Source: Prado023 sp963714995 (lineage in GTDB: Bacteria > Actinomycetota > Actinomycetes > S36-B12 > CAIYMF01). Taken from it: 64,000 bases of DNA. The DNA is taken from contig CAVQQP010000001.1 of assembly GCA_963714995.1 (NCBI GenBank), positions 124,001 to 188,000 of the forward strand, given 5' to 3'. The position numbers were made by a program, and so were the translations under genes. The notes beneath the pieces are model-generated. The model worked only from the letters and a program-made list of their open reading frames with translations. It had not been told where the DNA came from and ran no database searches. Shown here one piece after another: positions 8,393 through 20,055 of this stretch (positions are counted from its first letter, which is position 1; each line of letters opens with the position of its first letter).

Positions 8393-8934
8393 GCGCCGGG
8401 GACGCACCCGCCGGGGGTGCCGCCCCACGCCGCCGAGGGCGCGATGCCGCGCTGCGCCAGGAGGGCCAGCGCCTCGTCACCCAGGGGGTTCACCCCCGGC
8501 CCGGCCGCCAGCGAGTGGGCGACCAGCACGTGCAGGCACTTGACCCGGTCGGGCATCCCGCCCGCGCTGATCCCCGCGATGCGCGCGACGTGCCCGAGCT
8601 GCTCGCGCTCGGACAGGTAGCTCTCATGCGCCGTGCGGTAGGCGGCGGCCAGCTCCGGGTCGGCAGCCAGCCGGTCGGCCATCTCGCGCATGACCCCGTC
8701 GGCCTCGAGGGTGCCGATCGCGCTGGTGGCCCGCGGGCAGGTCAGGTAGTACAGGGTCGGGAACGGGGTGCCGTCGGGCAGCTGCGGCTCGGTCATCAGG
8801 ACGTCGGGCTGGCCGCAGGAGCAGCGGTGCGCCACCTCCCGGACCGCGCGGACGGGCCTGCCGAGCTGCTGGGCGACCGCGTCGAGGTCCGCCTGGCTGA
8901 CGGGCTGCGCGGCGCCCGGGTCCGCTGCCGTCAC
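8386..8934 (-). CDS. DUF501 domain-containing protein
   Basis: A 182-residue protein of the actinobacterial DUF501 family, which almost always sits between ftsB/divIC and ppx. It begins at GTG 8934 (VTAADPGAAQPVSQADLDAV), and that GTGA overlaps the ftsB stop. Conserved features are the HRCSCGQPDVLMTEP cysteine pair, FPTLYYLTCPRA, and the C-terminal NPLGDEALALLA. The paired cysteines suggest a metal or redox site. No function has been demonstrated. The overlap with ftsB and the ppx neighbour indicate one operon running from eno. Confidence 0.9.
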   Translation of the reverse strand: MTAADPGAAQPVSQADLDAVAQQLGRPVRAVREVAHRCSCGQPDVLMTEPQLPDGTPFPTLYYLTCPRATSAIGTLEADGVMREMADRLAADPELAAAYRTAHESYLSEREQLGHVARIAGISAGGMPDRVKCLHVLVAHSLAAGPGVNPLGDEALALLAQRGIAPSAAWGGTPGGCVPGAL

Positions 8935-9425
8935 CGGCCGTAGCTCTCCGCCGGCTCGGCGGGGGCGGGGGCCGGCGGCGGGCTCTTCTTCGCGGGGTCG
9001 GCGGCCTGCTCCACGGTGGTCCAGACGGCGCTCCACCACGGACCGCCCTTGGGGGCTGCGGCCATCGGACGGGTCTGGGTCGTCTCCGGGGCCGCCACCT
9101 CCTCGTCGGCCAGGACCACGTAGCCGACCTCGCCGGGCCGGACGAAGTGCAGCCGGGCCCGGGCCTGGGCCTCGATGTAGGCCGGGTCGTCCCAGCGCGC
9201 CTTCGCGGCCTCCAGGTCGGCGACCCGCTGGGTGTGCCAGGCCACCTGCGACTCCAGCTCGGCGATCCGGGCGCCCTGGGTGATCCACTCCCGGAAGGGG
9301 ATCGCCAGGATCGTGATCAGGACGACGACGACGCCCAGTGCAGCCCCCGCGCGGGCGGAGAGCACTGGGCGTCGGGCGTCGGGTCGCCGGACCCGTGGTG
9401 CGGGGGATGGGCGGCCGGCTGACAT
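8931..9425 (-). CDS. ftsB: FtsB/DivIC-type septum formation initiator
   Basis: A 164-residue bitopic membrane protein from ATG 9425 (MSAGRPSPAPRVRRPDARRP). A basic N-terminus is followed by one transmembrane helix (ALGVVVVLITILAIPF) and a short coiled coil (ELESQVAWHTQRVADLEAAK). Next comes the conserved YIEAQARARLHFVRPGEVGYVVL segment of the family, then a Pro/Ala-rich tail. FtsB links FtsQ and FtsL in the division complex. The gene starts about 20 bases after eno, as in other actinobacteria. An alternative ATG at 9434 adds MGG. A strong hairpin lies within its first 100 bases. Confidence 0.9.
   Translation of the reverse strand: MSAGRPSPAPRVRRPDARRPVLSARAGAALGVVVVLITILAIPFREWITQGARIAELESQVAWHTQRVADLEAAKARWDDPAYIEAQARARLHFVRPGEVGYVVLADEEVAAPETTQTRPMAAAPKGGPWWSAVWTTVEQAADPAKKSPPPAPAPAEPAESYGR
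9329..9374 (-). other. perfect 13-bp inverted repeat inside ftsB
   Basis: CGACGCCCAGTGC (9329-9341) and GCACTGGGCGTCG (9362-9374) are exact reverse complements around a 20-base loop that itself contains the palindrome CCCGCGCGGG. It begins about 50 bases inside ftsB, just downstream of eno, where it could act as an attenuator of read-through. Confidence 0.6.
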
Positions 9426-9444
9426 GCCGCCCATCCTCCCACGG

Positions 9445-10755
9445 TCAGGCGGTGAACCTCGGGAACGCCGAGGCGCCTGCGTAGCGTGCCGCGTCGTCGA
9501 GCTCGTCCTCGATGCGCAGCAGCTGGTTGTACTTCGCGACGCGGTCCGAGCGGGCCGGGGCGCCGGACTTGATCTGGCCGCAGTTGAACGCGACGGCCAG
9601 GTCGGCGATGGTCGAGTCCTCGGTCTCGCCCGAGCGGTGGCTCATCATCGTCTTGAACCCGGCCCGGTGCGCAGCCTCGACGGCCTCCGCCGTCTCGGTC
9701 AGCGAGCCGATCTGGTTGACCTTGACCAGCAGGGCGTTGGCGGTCTTCTCCGCGATGCCGCGCATGATCCGGGTGGTGTTGGTGACGTAGTGGTCGTCGC
9801 CGACGATCTGCACCTTGGACCCGAGCTCGGCGGTGATGGCGGTCCAGTCGGCCCACTCGTCCTCGCCCAGCGGGTCCTCGATCGACACGATCGGGAAGTC
9901 CGCGACCAGGCCCTTGTAGTACTCGATCATCTGGTCGGTGCTCTTGGCCACGCCCTCGACGAAGTACTCGTTGGGCTTGACGTCGCCGGAGCCCTTCAGC
10001 GCCCGGCCGTAGAACTCCTGGGCGGCCACGTCCATCGCCAGCGCGATGTCGGTGCCCGGCTTGAAGCCGGCCTTCTCGATGGCCTCGACGATGAGCTCGA
10101 GCGCAGCGCGGTTGCTGGGCAGGTTCGGGGCGAAGCCGCCCTCGTCGCCCAGGCCGGTCGCGTAGCCCTTGGACTTCAGCACGCCCTTGAGCGCGTGGTA
10201 CACCTCGGCGCCCTTGCGCAGCGCCTCGGCGAACGTCTCGGCGCCGATCGGGGCGATCATGAACTCCTGCATGTCGACCGAGGAGTCGGCGTGCGAGCCA
10301 CCGTTGATGATGTTCATCATCGGCACGGGCAGCAGGTACGCGTTCGGCCCGCCCAGGTAGCGGAACAGCGGGAGGCCCGCGGACTCCGCTGCGGCCTTGG
10401 CCACGGCCAGCGAGACGCCGAGGATCGCGTTGGCGCCCAGGCGCTCCTTGTTGGCGGTGCCGTCCAGGTCGACCATGGTCTGGTCGATGAGGCGCTGCTC
10501 GGAGGCGTCGAAGCCCAGGATCGCCGGGGCGATCTCATCCTCGACGTTGGCCACAGCCTTGGTCACGCCCTTGCCCAGGTAGCGCGACTTGTCGCCGTCG
10601 CGCAGCTCATAGGCCTCGAAGGCGCCGGTGGACGCGCCCGAGGGCACTGCCGCACGACCCGTTGCCCCGTCCTCCAGGGCGACCTCGACCTCGAGGGTCG
10701 GGTTGCCGCGCGAGTCCAGGATCTCGCGCGCGATGACGACATCAATGCTTGCCAC
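9445..10755 (-). CDS. eno: enolase
   Basis: A full-length 436-residue phosphopyruvate hydratase (2-phosphoglycerate to phosphoenolpyruvate). It starts MASIDVVIAREILDSRGNPT and has the substrate loop PSGASTGAFEA, catalytic and Mg-binding acidic residues in the GDEGGFAPN, MDVAAQEFY and SIEDPLGEDEW segments, and the signature LVKVNQIGSLTET. It heads the eno-ftsB-DUF501-ppx block. The sequence before it has a plausible -10 (TAGTGT on the minus strand near 10826), giving a likely operon promoter. Confidence 0.98.
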   Translation of the reverse strand: MASIDVVIAREILDSRGNPTLEVEVALEDGATGRAAVPSGASTGAFEAYELRDGDKSRYLGKGVTKAVANVEDEIAPAILGFDASEQRLIDQTMVDLDGTANKERLGANAILGVSLAVAKAAAESAGLPLFRYLGGPNAYLLPVPMMNIINGGSHADSSVDMQEFMIAPIGAETFAEALRKGAEVYHALKGVLKSKGYATGLGDEGGFAPNLPSNRAALELIVEAIEKAGFKPGTDIALAMDVAAQEFYGRALKGSGDVKPNEYFVEGVAKSTDQMIEYYKGLVADFPIVSIEDPLGEDEWADWTAITAELGSKVQIVGDDHYVTNTTRIMRGIAEKTANALLVKVNQIGSLTETAEAVEAAHRAGFKTMMSHRSGETEDSTIADLAVAFNCGQIKSGAPARSDRVAKYNQLLRIEDELDDAARYAGASAFPRFTA

Positions 10756-10889
10756 AGGTAGCTCCTATCAGATGGTTTGGCGCGGCGGCGGGCGCGCCTC
10801 GGGAGCCGCCCGCACTGACCGTCACACTACCGACTCAGGCCCCTCGGCTCCTGCTGAGTGCGGATGATCGTGCAACGCTCACCTCGCGT

Positions 10890-11602
10890 TCACGTCCGCT
10901 CCGCCGCCCGGACCCGATCGGCGTAGTCGCGCAGCGCCCCACGCAGCGCCGACTCCGGGTCGATGCCCCGGTCGAGGGCCTGGGTCGCGAGCGCGAGCAG
11001 CAGGTCGCCCGCCCCCTCGGCCCCGACCTGGTCGAGGGCCCGGGCAGCCACCGCCTGCGTGTCCGCGTCGACCGGCGGCAAGCTGCACGCCGCCGTGGGT
11101 GACCCGGTAGTGCATCTTGGCCGCGAGCAGGAGCGCCGGCAGACCTGAGGGGATGCCGTCGAGGACGGACTCCCGTGACTTCTCGGCGGTCTTGCGGGCC
11201 AGCCACACGGACTCGACATGGGCGGCGGAGTCGACCGTCTCATCGCCGAACACATGGGGGTGGCGGGCCACGAGCTTCGCCGCGATGCCGGCGGCGACGT
11301 CGTCGATCGACCACGGCTCGCTCGGGTGCTCCTGGGCGATCCGGGAGTGGAACATGACCTGCAGCAGCACGTCGCCGAGCTCCTCGCGCATGGCCGCGCG
11401 GTCACCGGTCTCGATCGCCTCGACCGCCTCGTGGGCCTCCTCGGTCAGGTAGGAGACCAGCGACTGGTGGGTCTGCTCGGCGTCCCACGGGCATCCGCCC
11501 GGGCGAGCGCAGCCGGTCCATGACGGCGATGAGCTCGAGGAGCGGCTCGCCGCTCGGGGTGGGGACGGCGCGCGAACCGGTCTCCTGCGTGGGCTGGCCC
11601 AT
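10890..11602 (-). CDS. mazG: nucleoside triphosphate pyrophosphohydrolase MazG, two frame breaks
   Basis: MazG hydrolyses NTPs to NMP and PPi as a house-cleaning enzyme. The gene begins at ATG 11602 (MGQPTQETGSRAVPTPSGEP), abutting the SurA-like gene's stop. Frame one carries LLELIAVMDRLRSP. After an inserted base near 11503 the frame continues CPWDAEQTHQSLVSYLTEEA and then EELGDVLLQVMFHSRIA, the EExxE and metal-binding core. A second insertion near 11085 switches to LPPVDADTQAVAARALDQVG. Removing both restores a protein of about 236 residues. Both breaks are single-base insertions, so error is likelier than decay. Confidence 0.85.
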
Positions 11603-12222
11603 CTAGGACGTGGCCTGCTCCCCGCTGTCCGGCGTCGACAGCTCCGAGCCGGGGACGATCTGCAGCTGTGCGTCGTCCCAGGTGCCGTAGCGCGGGGACA
11701 CCTCGACGTCGATGGCCGCCGAGTACTCCGAGAGCGCCGCACGCGCCGCCTCGAGCTGTGCGGCTTCATCCCCGGCGGCGTCGAGCTTCTGGCCGATCGC
11801 GGTCACCAGCAGGTCGGTGCGCACGTACTCGTCGAGGGCCTGGGGCGGGATGCCGGACTGCAGGGCGAGGTTGTTGAGGGCCTCCTCGCCACCGTTCGCG
11901 CTGGCGAGCTGTTCGAGGCTCTGCTCGACCTGTGTGCGCGTCAGCTCGATGCCATTGCCCTCGGCGTAGCTGCTGACGAGCCGGTCTCGGACGACCCGCT
12001 CGGTCGTGGCGCCGGCGAGCCCGGCCGGAGGCTCCCCGGGGGGCAGTCCCTGCCCGGACAGCACGAGGGCGACATCGTCGGCGATCTCGGCCTGGGAGAC
12101 CCGGAACTCGCTGGACACCGCGGCCTGGCCGGAGTCGACCTGCACGGACTGGGTGGACCCATCCGTTCCGCAACCGGCGAGCACCAGCGCGCCACACCCC
12201 AGTGCGATGGCAGTCCAGCGCA

Positions 12223-12223
<1 letters not shown>
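11603..12223 (-). CDS. SurA N-terminal-domain lipoprotein
   Basis: A 206-residue lipoprotein: MRWTAIALGCGALVLAGC has a lipobox LAGC with acylated Cys18. The mature part has a SurA-N-like chaperone helix bundle (VSQAEIADDVALVLSG, LTRTQVEQSLEQLASA, GIPPQALDEYVRTDLLV) and no parvulin PPIase domain. It probably acts as a periplasm-like-space chaperone or substrate recruiter. Its ATG overlaps the mfd stop in TGATG with GGAGG placed eight bases upstream, so it is coupled to mfd; mazG follows directly. This mfd-surA-mazG-eno order is typical for the group. Confidence 0.85.
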
Positions 12224-15819
<3,596 letters not shown>

Positions 15820-15876
15820 TCTCCCACCCCCGGACAGCCCGGGCCCACGCCGTCCCACCTCCCCCGTCCACGCCGG

Positions 15877-15942
15877 CAGACCCTCCCATCGGGTTCAGAT
15901 CCTCCCGTCCGGACCGGAGGGTCTGCGCCTCTGGAGGGTCTG
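15877..15942. repeat. decamer repeats, one inverted, in GC-rich spacer
   Basis: CAGACCCTCC at 15877-15886 faces GGAGGGTCTG at 15916-15925, and GGAGGGTCTG recurs at 15933-15942, followed by a looser GGGCGGGTCTG. The remainder of 15950-16043 is an extremely G-rich run of GGCG/GCGGTGCG units with no gene. The position suggests a terminator-like structure between cysQ (stop at 16044) and the mfd promoter. Confidence 0.5.
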
Positions 15943-16043
15943 CGGAGGGCGGGTCTGCGGGGCGGGGCGTGCGGCGTGCGGGGCGGGGGCGGTGCGTGGG
16001 CGGTGCGCGGCGGCCGGGGCGTGCGGTGCGGCGGCGGGGTCGG

Positions 16044-16832
16044 TCAGCGCCAGTTGGTCGTGAACGCCTCGGCCAGGGCGGGGTGGCAGATCAGGACCGG
16101 GCCGGCCTTCGGGGGCATCCGGTTGAAGGGCTGCTCGGGGCCGAGCGCCACCAGCCCGGCGGCCAGGGCGCAGGCGTGCGGCGCGGCGAGGTCCCACTCG
16201 TTCAGGCCCCCGGGATGCAGGTAGGCCTCGGCCCGCCCGGCCATCACCTCGCCGAGCTTGGCCCCGACCGAGCCGACGTTCGCGGCCTCGATGCCGCGCG
16301 CGGTGATCCCCGCGGCGGCCAGGTCGGCGGAGACGTCCTCCAGCAGCCGCGCCAGCCCCGCCGGCGGCCGGGACCGGGAGACCACGACTCGAAGCGCCCG
16401 GTTGGTGGGCAGCCCCTGGACGGGACGCGGGCGATCGGTGCGCCACAGCTCGCCCAGGGCGGGCACGTCGACGACCGCATCGGTCAGTGCGCCCGCGACC
16501 CCGGCAGCCCGCTGCCACAGCGCGACGTGCACGGCGAAGTCCGTGCGGCCCTGGCCGTACTCATCGGTGCCGTCCAGCGGGTCGATGATCCACACGCGGT
16601 CGGCACCGAGCCGCCCGTCGGAGTCGGTCGCCTCCTCGGAGAGCACGGCGTCACCGGGCCGTTCGGCCGTCAACCGGTCGGAGAGGATCTGCTGGGCCAG
16701 CCGGTCACCGGCGTCCATCAGCTCCCGGCGGCGGACGTCGTCGTCGATGGGGCCGAAGCGCGCGCGCAGGTCGAGCAGCGCGATCCCCGCCTCCCGGGCG
16801 ATCTCAGCGGCGAAGGACGCGTCGGTGGGCAC
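16044..16832 (-). CDS. cysQ: 3'(2'),5'-bisphosphate nucleotidase CysQ / inositol monophosphatase family
   Basis: A 262-residue Mg-dependent, Li-sensitive phosphatase. Metal motifs are LSEEATDS (Glu-Glu), DPLDGTDEY and NEWDLAAPHACAL. Together these are characteristic of the CysQ branch, which hydrolyses 3'-phosphoadenosine 5'-phosphate from sulfate assimilation; inositol-phosphate activity is also possible. It starts MPTDASFAAEIAREAGIALL at 16832. It is separated from pth by 160 bases holding a large inverted repeat, and from mfd by the GC-rich spacer, so it may be its own transcription unit. Confidence 0.88.
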   Translation of the reverse strand: MPTDASFAAEIAREAGIALLDLRARFGPIDDDVRRRELMDAGDRLAQQILSDRLTAERPGDAVLSEEATDSDGRLGADRVWIIDPLDGTDEYGQGRTDFAVHVALWQRAAGVAGALTDAVVDVPALGELWRTDRPRPVQGLPTNRALRVVVSRSRPPAGLARLLEDVSADLAAAGITARGIEAANVGSVGAKLGEVMAGRAEAYLHPGGLNEWDLAAPHACALAAGLVALGPEQPFNRMPPKAGPVLICHPALAEAFTTNWR

Positions 16833-16910
16833 GGTGCGGATCCTCCCACGGAACAGCGCCGAGCGGTGGGGCCGACCACTCGTGTGCGGCCCACGAAGTC
16901 ACTGGAGGTA

Positions 16911-16973
16911 GGGGCTCGGGGACTGACGGGAGAGGCTATGGGACCTGTCCTCGAGCGGCAGTCCCCGAGCCCC
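16911..16973. other. 15-bp perfect inverted repeat with 33-base loop
   Basis: GGGGCTCGGGGACTG (16911-16925) and CAGTCCCCGAGCCCC (16959-16973) are exact reverse complements. With one mismatch the arms extend to include GGT/ACC outside. It lies after pth and before cysQ, 79 bases upstream of the cysQ start. It may be the pth terminator, a cysQ leader structure or a protein-binding site. Confidence 0.7.
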
Positions 16974-16993
16974 CACCGGCACTCACGGACACC

Positions 16994-17584
16994 TCAGCGG
17001 TTGAACTGGTTCTGTGCCGGCTCCAGGCCCTGGCGCACCAGCACCTCGGTGGCGTCCACGGCCTCGCCGAGGAGCAGGTCGACCTCGGTCCGCTCGGATC
17101 CGGCGAACGGACGCAGGACGAAGTCGGCCGGGTCCTGGCGACCCGGCGGGCGGCCGATGCCCAGGCGGATCCGCAGGAAGTCGCCGCTGTCCAGCGACCG
17201 GCGCAGCGAGCGCAGGCCGTTGTGGCCGTTGTCCCCGCCGCCCCGCTTGATCCGCAGCCCGCCCAGGGGCAGGTCGAGCTCATCGTGCAGGACGACCAGC
17301 TGCTCGATCGGGACCTTGTAGAACTCCATCAGGCACGACACCGGACCGCCGGACTCGTTCATGAATCCGCGCGAGCGGGCCAGGACGACCCGGGTGGCGC
17401 CGTGGCCCAGCGGGCCGATGCGGCCCTCGAAGACCTCGGCGCGACAGCGTCGGTGCGCCGACAGGCCCCCACCCAGGGAGCCTGCGAGCGACTCGAGTGC
17501 CATCACGCCGATGTTGTGCCGTGTGCCGGCGTACTGCGGGCCAGGGTTGCCCAGCCCGACGACCAACCACGGCGTGTCCGACAA
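16994..17584 (-). CDS. pth: peptidyl-tRNA hydrolase
   Basis: Pth releases tRNA from prematurely dropped peptidyl-tRNA. Conserved elements are GLGNPGPQYAGTRHNIG (catalytic His), GFMNESGGPV (substrate Asn), LHDELDLPLG (catalytic Asp) and GGGDNGHNGLRS. The preferred start is TTG at 17584, eight bases after the rplY stop, giving LSDTPWLVVGLGNPG and 196 residues. An ATG at 17644 would overlap rplY by about 50 bases and add a non-conserved tail. The rplY-pth arrangement is conserved in actinobacteria and indicates co-transcription. Confidence 0.93.
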   Translation of the reverse strand: MSDTPWLVVGLGNPGPQYAGTRHNIGVMALESLAGSLGGGLSAHRRCRAEVFEGRIGPLGHGATRVVLARSRGFMNESGGPVSCLMEFYKVPIEQLVVLHDELDLPLGGLRIKRGGGDNGHNGLRSLRRSLDSGDFLRIRLGIGRPPGRQDPADFVLRPFAGSERTEVDLLLGEAVDATEVLVRQGLEPAQNQFNR

Positions 17585-17591
17585 GCCGGGG

Positions 17592-18176
17592 TCAGTCCTT
17601 CTCGTCCGCAGCGGCAGCTGCCGAATCAGCGGTGGCAGCCGCATCAGCCGCCTCCTCGTCTGCCTCGCGGGCCTCGATCACGGCAGCCTGGGCGTCCTCG
17701 AGGGCGTGCTGGTCCTCGACGGCCTGCTCGAGGGCGGCGGTGGCAGCAGCCTCCGGGTCCTCGCCGGCCGCGATGGCGGCCTCGATCGCCTCGACGGCGG
17801 CGGCGACATCGACACCGGCCTCCTCGGCGGCGGCCTCAGCGTGGGCGATGGCCTCGGCGGCGGCCGCACGGGCCTTGGCCTCAGCCTTGCCGATCACGAC
17901 CAGGTCGACGTGCTCGAGCACCTGGCGGACGACGTCGCGCTGCACGTCGCGCGGGGCGCAGACGTAGTCGGTGCCGTCGACCTCCAGGGCGAGGACGACG
18001 CGGGGCTGGCGCAGGGCCTTGGCGAGGTCATGGCCGTCAAGGGCGACGTGGACGGGATCCGAGCCGTGACCGTAGATGACGGCGGGCACCATCCCGGTGC
18101 GGCGCAGCCGGCGGGCAGCGCCCTTGCCGAAGTCGCTGCGCGGGACGGCGGACATGTGGACCTGGGTGTCAGACAC
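17592..18176 (-). CDS. rplY: 50S ribosomal protein L25 (general stress protein Ctc family) with Ala/Glu tail
   Basis: A 194-residue L25. Residues 8-97 are the 5S-rRNA-binding domain (SDFGKGAARRLRRTGMVPAV, IYGHGSDPVHVAL, CAPRDVQRDVVRQVLEHVDL). The C-terminal half is an Ala/Glu/Asp-rich helix of about 95 residues (AEAIAHAEAAAEEAGVDVAA onward). The beta-rich C-terminal TL5/CTC domain usual in longer homologues is absent. The GTG start at 18176 follows GAGGAG at nine bases. A promoter at 18314-18343 gives a leader of roughly 130 bases. Confidence 0.92.
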   Translation of the reverse strand: MSDTQVHMSAVPRSDFGKGAARRLRRTGMVPAVIYGHGSDPVHVALDGHDLAKALRQPRVVLALEVDGTDYVCAPRDVQRDVVRQVLEHVDLVVIGKAEAKARAAAAEAIAHAEAAAEEAGVDVAAAVEAIEAAIAAGEDPEAAATAALEQAVEDQHALEDAQAAVIEAREADEEAADAAATADSAAAAADEKD

Positions 18177-18313
18177 GACACGAACTCCTCGAGATGTGGG
18201 GCGATGGTCCTTCGGCTGGAGGGAGCACCCGCCACCACGTCGATCACGGATCCGCAGTGTCGTCCCTAGGAACGTCGCACGCAGCGGGGCACCCTCGCCG
18301 AGGAATGGCCGTG

Positions 18314-18343
18314 AGTCTACCGTCGGCGTGACGCCCGAGCCAA
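18314..18343 (-). promoter_or_regulatory. rplY promoter
   Basis: On the minus strand TTGGCT (18338-18343) and TAGACT (18314-18319) are separated by 18 bases, a good match to an actinobacterial housekeeping promoter. Transcription would start near 18307. Confidence 0.55.
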
Positions 18344-18359
18344 ACGCTGCAGCCGTGCG

Positions 18360-18377
18360 GTGCGTCACCCCACGCAC
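18360..18377 (-). terminator. short GC hairpin after prs
   Basis: GTGCGT and ACGCAC pair around a six-base loop, ten bases past the prs stop codon. It is a modest stem, probably part of a prs terminator. Confidence 0.45.
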
Positions 18378-18386
18378 GGGGGCAGG

Positions 18387-19376
18387 TCAGTGCCCGGAGT
18401 CGCCGTTCGGTGTCGGGTCGAACATCCGCGTCACGGAGCCGTCGGTGAAGACCTCCTTGATGGCCGTGGCCAGCAGCGGGGCGATCGACAGGACGGTGAG
18501 CTTGTCCAGGTCGGCGGTGATCGGCAGCGTGTCGGTCACGACGACCTCGGAGATCGGCGACTCGGCCAGCCGCTGGACGGCAGGGTCGGACAGGATCCCG
18601 TGGGTCGCGGCGACCACGACCTCCTTGGCGCCCTGCTCGAGCAGGGTCTCGGCGGCCTTCACGATCGTTCCGCCGGTGTCGATCATGTCGTCGACGACCA
18701 CGCACACGCGGCCCTTGACGTCACCGACGACCTCGAGCACCTTGACCTGGTTGGGGACATCCGGGTCACGGCGCTTGTGGATGATGGCCAGGGGGGCGCC
18801 GAGCACGTCGGTCCAGCGCTCGGCCACGCGGACGCGCCCGGCATCCGGGGAGACCACGGTGATCTTCTCGCCGGCCAGGCGGGCCTGGATGTGCTCGGCG
18901 AGCAGCGGCAGCGCGAACAGGTGGTCGACCGGGCCGTCGAAGAAGCCCTGGATCTGCGCGGTGTGCAGGTCCACGGAGATCAGGCGGTCGGCACCCGCGG
19001 TCTTGAACAGGTCGGCGATCAGGCGGGCGCTGATGGGCTCGCGGCCGCGGTGCTTCTTGTCCTGGCGGGCGTACCCGTAGAACGGCAGCACGACGGTGAT
19101 CCGCTTGGCCGAGGCGCGCTTGAGCGCGTCGACCATGATCATCTGCTCCATGATCCACTTGTTGATCGGTGCCGTGTGCGCCTGCAGCACGAACGCGTCG
19201 GCGCCACGCACCGACTCCTCGAAGCGCACGAAGATCTCGCCGTTGGCGAAGTCGTAGGCCGAGGTGGGGGTCAGGCGCACGTCGAGCTCGGCGGCGACCG
19301 CCTCGGCCAGCGCCGGATGGCTGCGCCCGCTGAAGAGCATCAGGTGCTTCTTGGGCTTGTGGGTCATCCGAACCAT
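18387..19376 (-). CDS. prs: ribose-phosphate diphosphokinase (PRPP synthetase)
   Basis: A 329-residue class I PRPP synthetase. It begins MVRMTHKPKKHLMLFSGRSH from ATG 19376 with GGAGGA six bases upstream. The ATP-binding flexible loop lies near PFYGYARQDKKHRGREP, the catalytic SVDLHTAQIQGFFDGPVDHL segment is present, and the PRPP loop is VCVVVDDMIDTGGTI. It makes PRPP for nucleotides, His, Trp and NAD. glmU-prs-rplY-pth is a classic actinobacterial order; here tdk is inserted between glmU and prs. Confidence 0.97.
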   Translation of the reverse strand: MVRMTHKPKKHLMLFSGRSHPALAEAVAAELDVRLTPTSAYDFANGEIFVRFEESVRGADAFVLQAHTAPINKWIMEQMIMVDALKRASAKRITVVLPFYGYARQDKKHRGREPISARLIADLFKTAGADRLISVDLHTAQIQGFFDGPVDHLFALPLLAEHIQARLAGEKITVVSPDAGRVRVAERWTDVLGAPLAIIHKRRDPDVPNQVKVLEVVGDVKGRVCVVVDDMIDTGGTIVKAAETLLEQGAKEVVVAATHGILSDPAVQRLAESPISEVVVTDTLPITADLDKLTVLSIAPLLATAIKEVFTDGSVTRMFDPTPNGDSGH

Positions 19377-19428
19377 GTGCTGTCCTCCAGGCGGGGGGCG
19401 GTCAACGGGGCACATCGTTGCCGATGCG

Positions 19429-20052
19429 CTACCCGGACGTGACACCGCCCCCGTTGTTGGCGGCGGCGTCACCGAGCCGGACCCGCCAGCACCGGTAGCA
19501 CATGGGGTCGTAGGTGACCTTCTGGTTGACCCCGGCACGGGCGACATCTCCGATGACGACCGTGTCGCCGGTCGCGGTCAGCCGGCCGTCGACGAAGCGG
19601 GCGTTGATGACCGCGGGGCGCTCGCAGGCCGCGCACCGCGGCTCGATGGCCATCGGCGCGACCTTGTCGGCGAGCTCCAGGAGTCGCCGGGCACCCTCGA
19701 ACAGGGCCGAGGAGAAGTCCGTGCGCAGGCCGAAGCAGATGACCTCGGTGCCGGCCGCGCTCATCGCCGCCAGGACGTCGACGTCGCCGGTCGTCAGGAA
19801 CTGCGCCTCATCGATGACCACCGTGTTCGCGCCGTTGAACAGCTCGGGGCGGACCGTCCCGGGGAGCAGCTGGATCGCCTGGGCGGTCATCCCGGTGCGC
19901 GAGGTCACGGTGTCGGTGGACCGATCCATGGTCGTGGCGAGCACCGCCCGGTTCGGGTGCGAGGCGGCATCGGGGCGGTTCTTCTCGTGGGCGGTCATCA
20001 GGGCGAAGGCCGACTTGCCCGACCCCATCACGCCGAAGTGGAACGCGAGCAT
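19429..20052 (-). CDS. tdk: thymidine kinase (type II)
   Basis: A 207-residue TK1-like thymidine kinase. Walker A is GVMGSGKS at residues 7-14, Walker B and lasso start with VVIDEAQFL, and four zinc cysteines lie in CAACERP and CYRCW. It phosphorylates thymidine and deoxyuridine in salvage. The end carries a short Gly/Asn-rich tail. The gene starts three bases from the glmU stop, so it is translated from the glmU message. Its position between glmU and prs is a variation on the usual order. Confidence 0.95.
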   Translation of the reverse strand: MLAFHFGVMGSGKSAFALMTAHEKNRPDAASHPNRAVLATTMDRSTDTVTSRTGMTAQAIQLLPGTVRPELFNGANTVVIDEAQFLTTGDVDVLAAMSAAGTEVICFGLRTDFSSALFEGARRLLELADKVAPMAIEPRCAACERPAVINARFVDGRLTATGDTVVIGDVARAGVNQKVTYDPMCYRCWRVRLGDAAANNGGGVTSG

Positions 20053-20055
20053 GCC

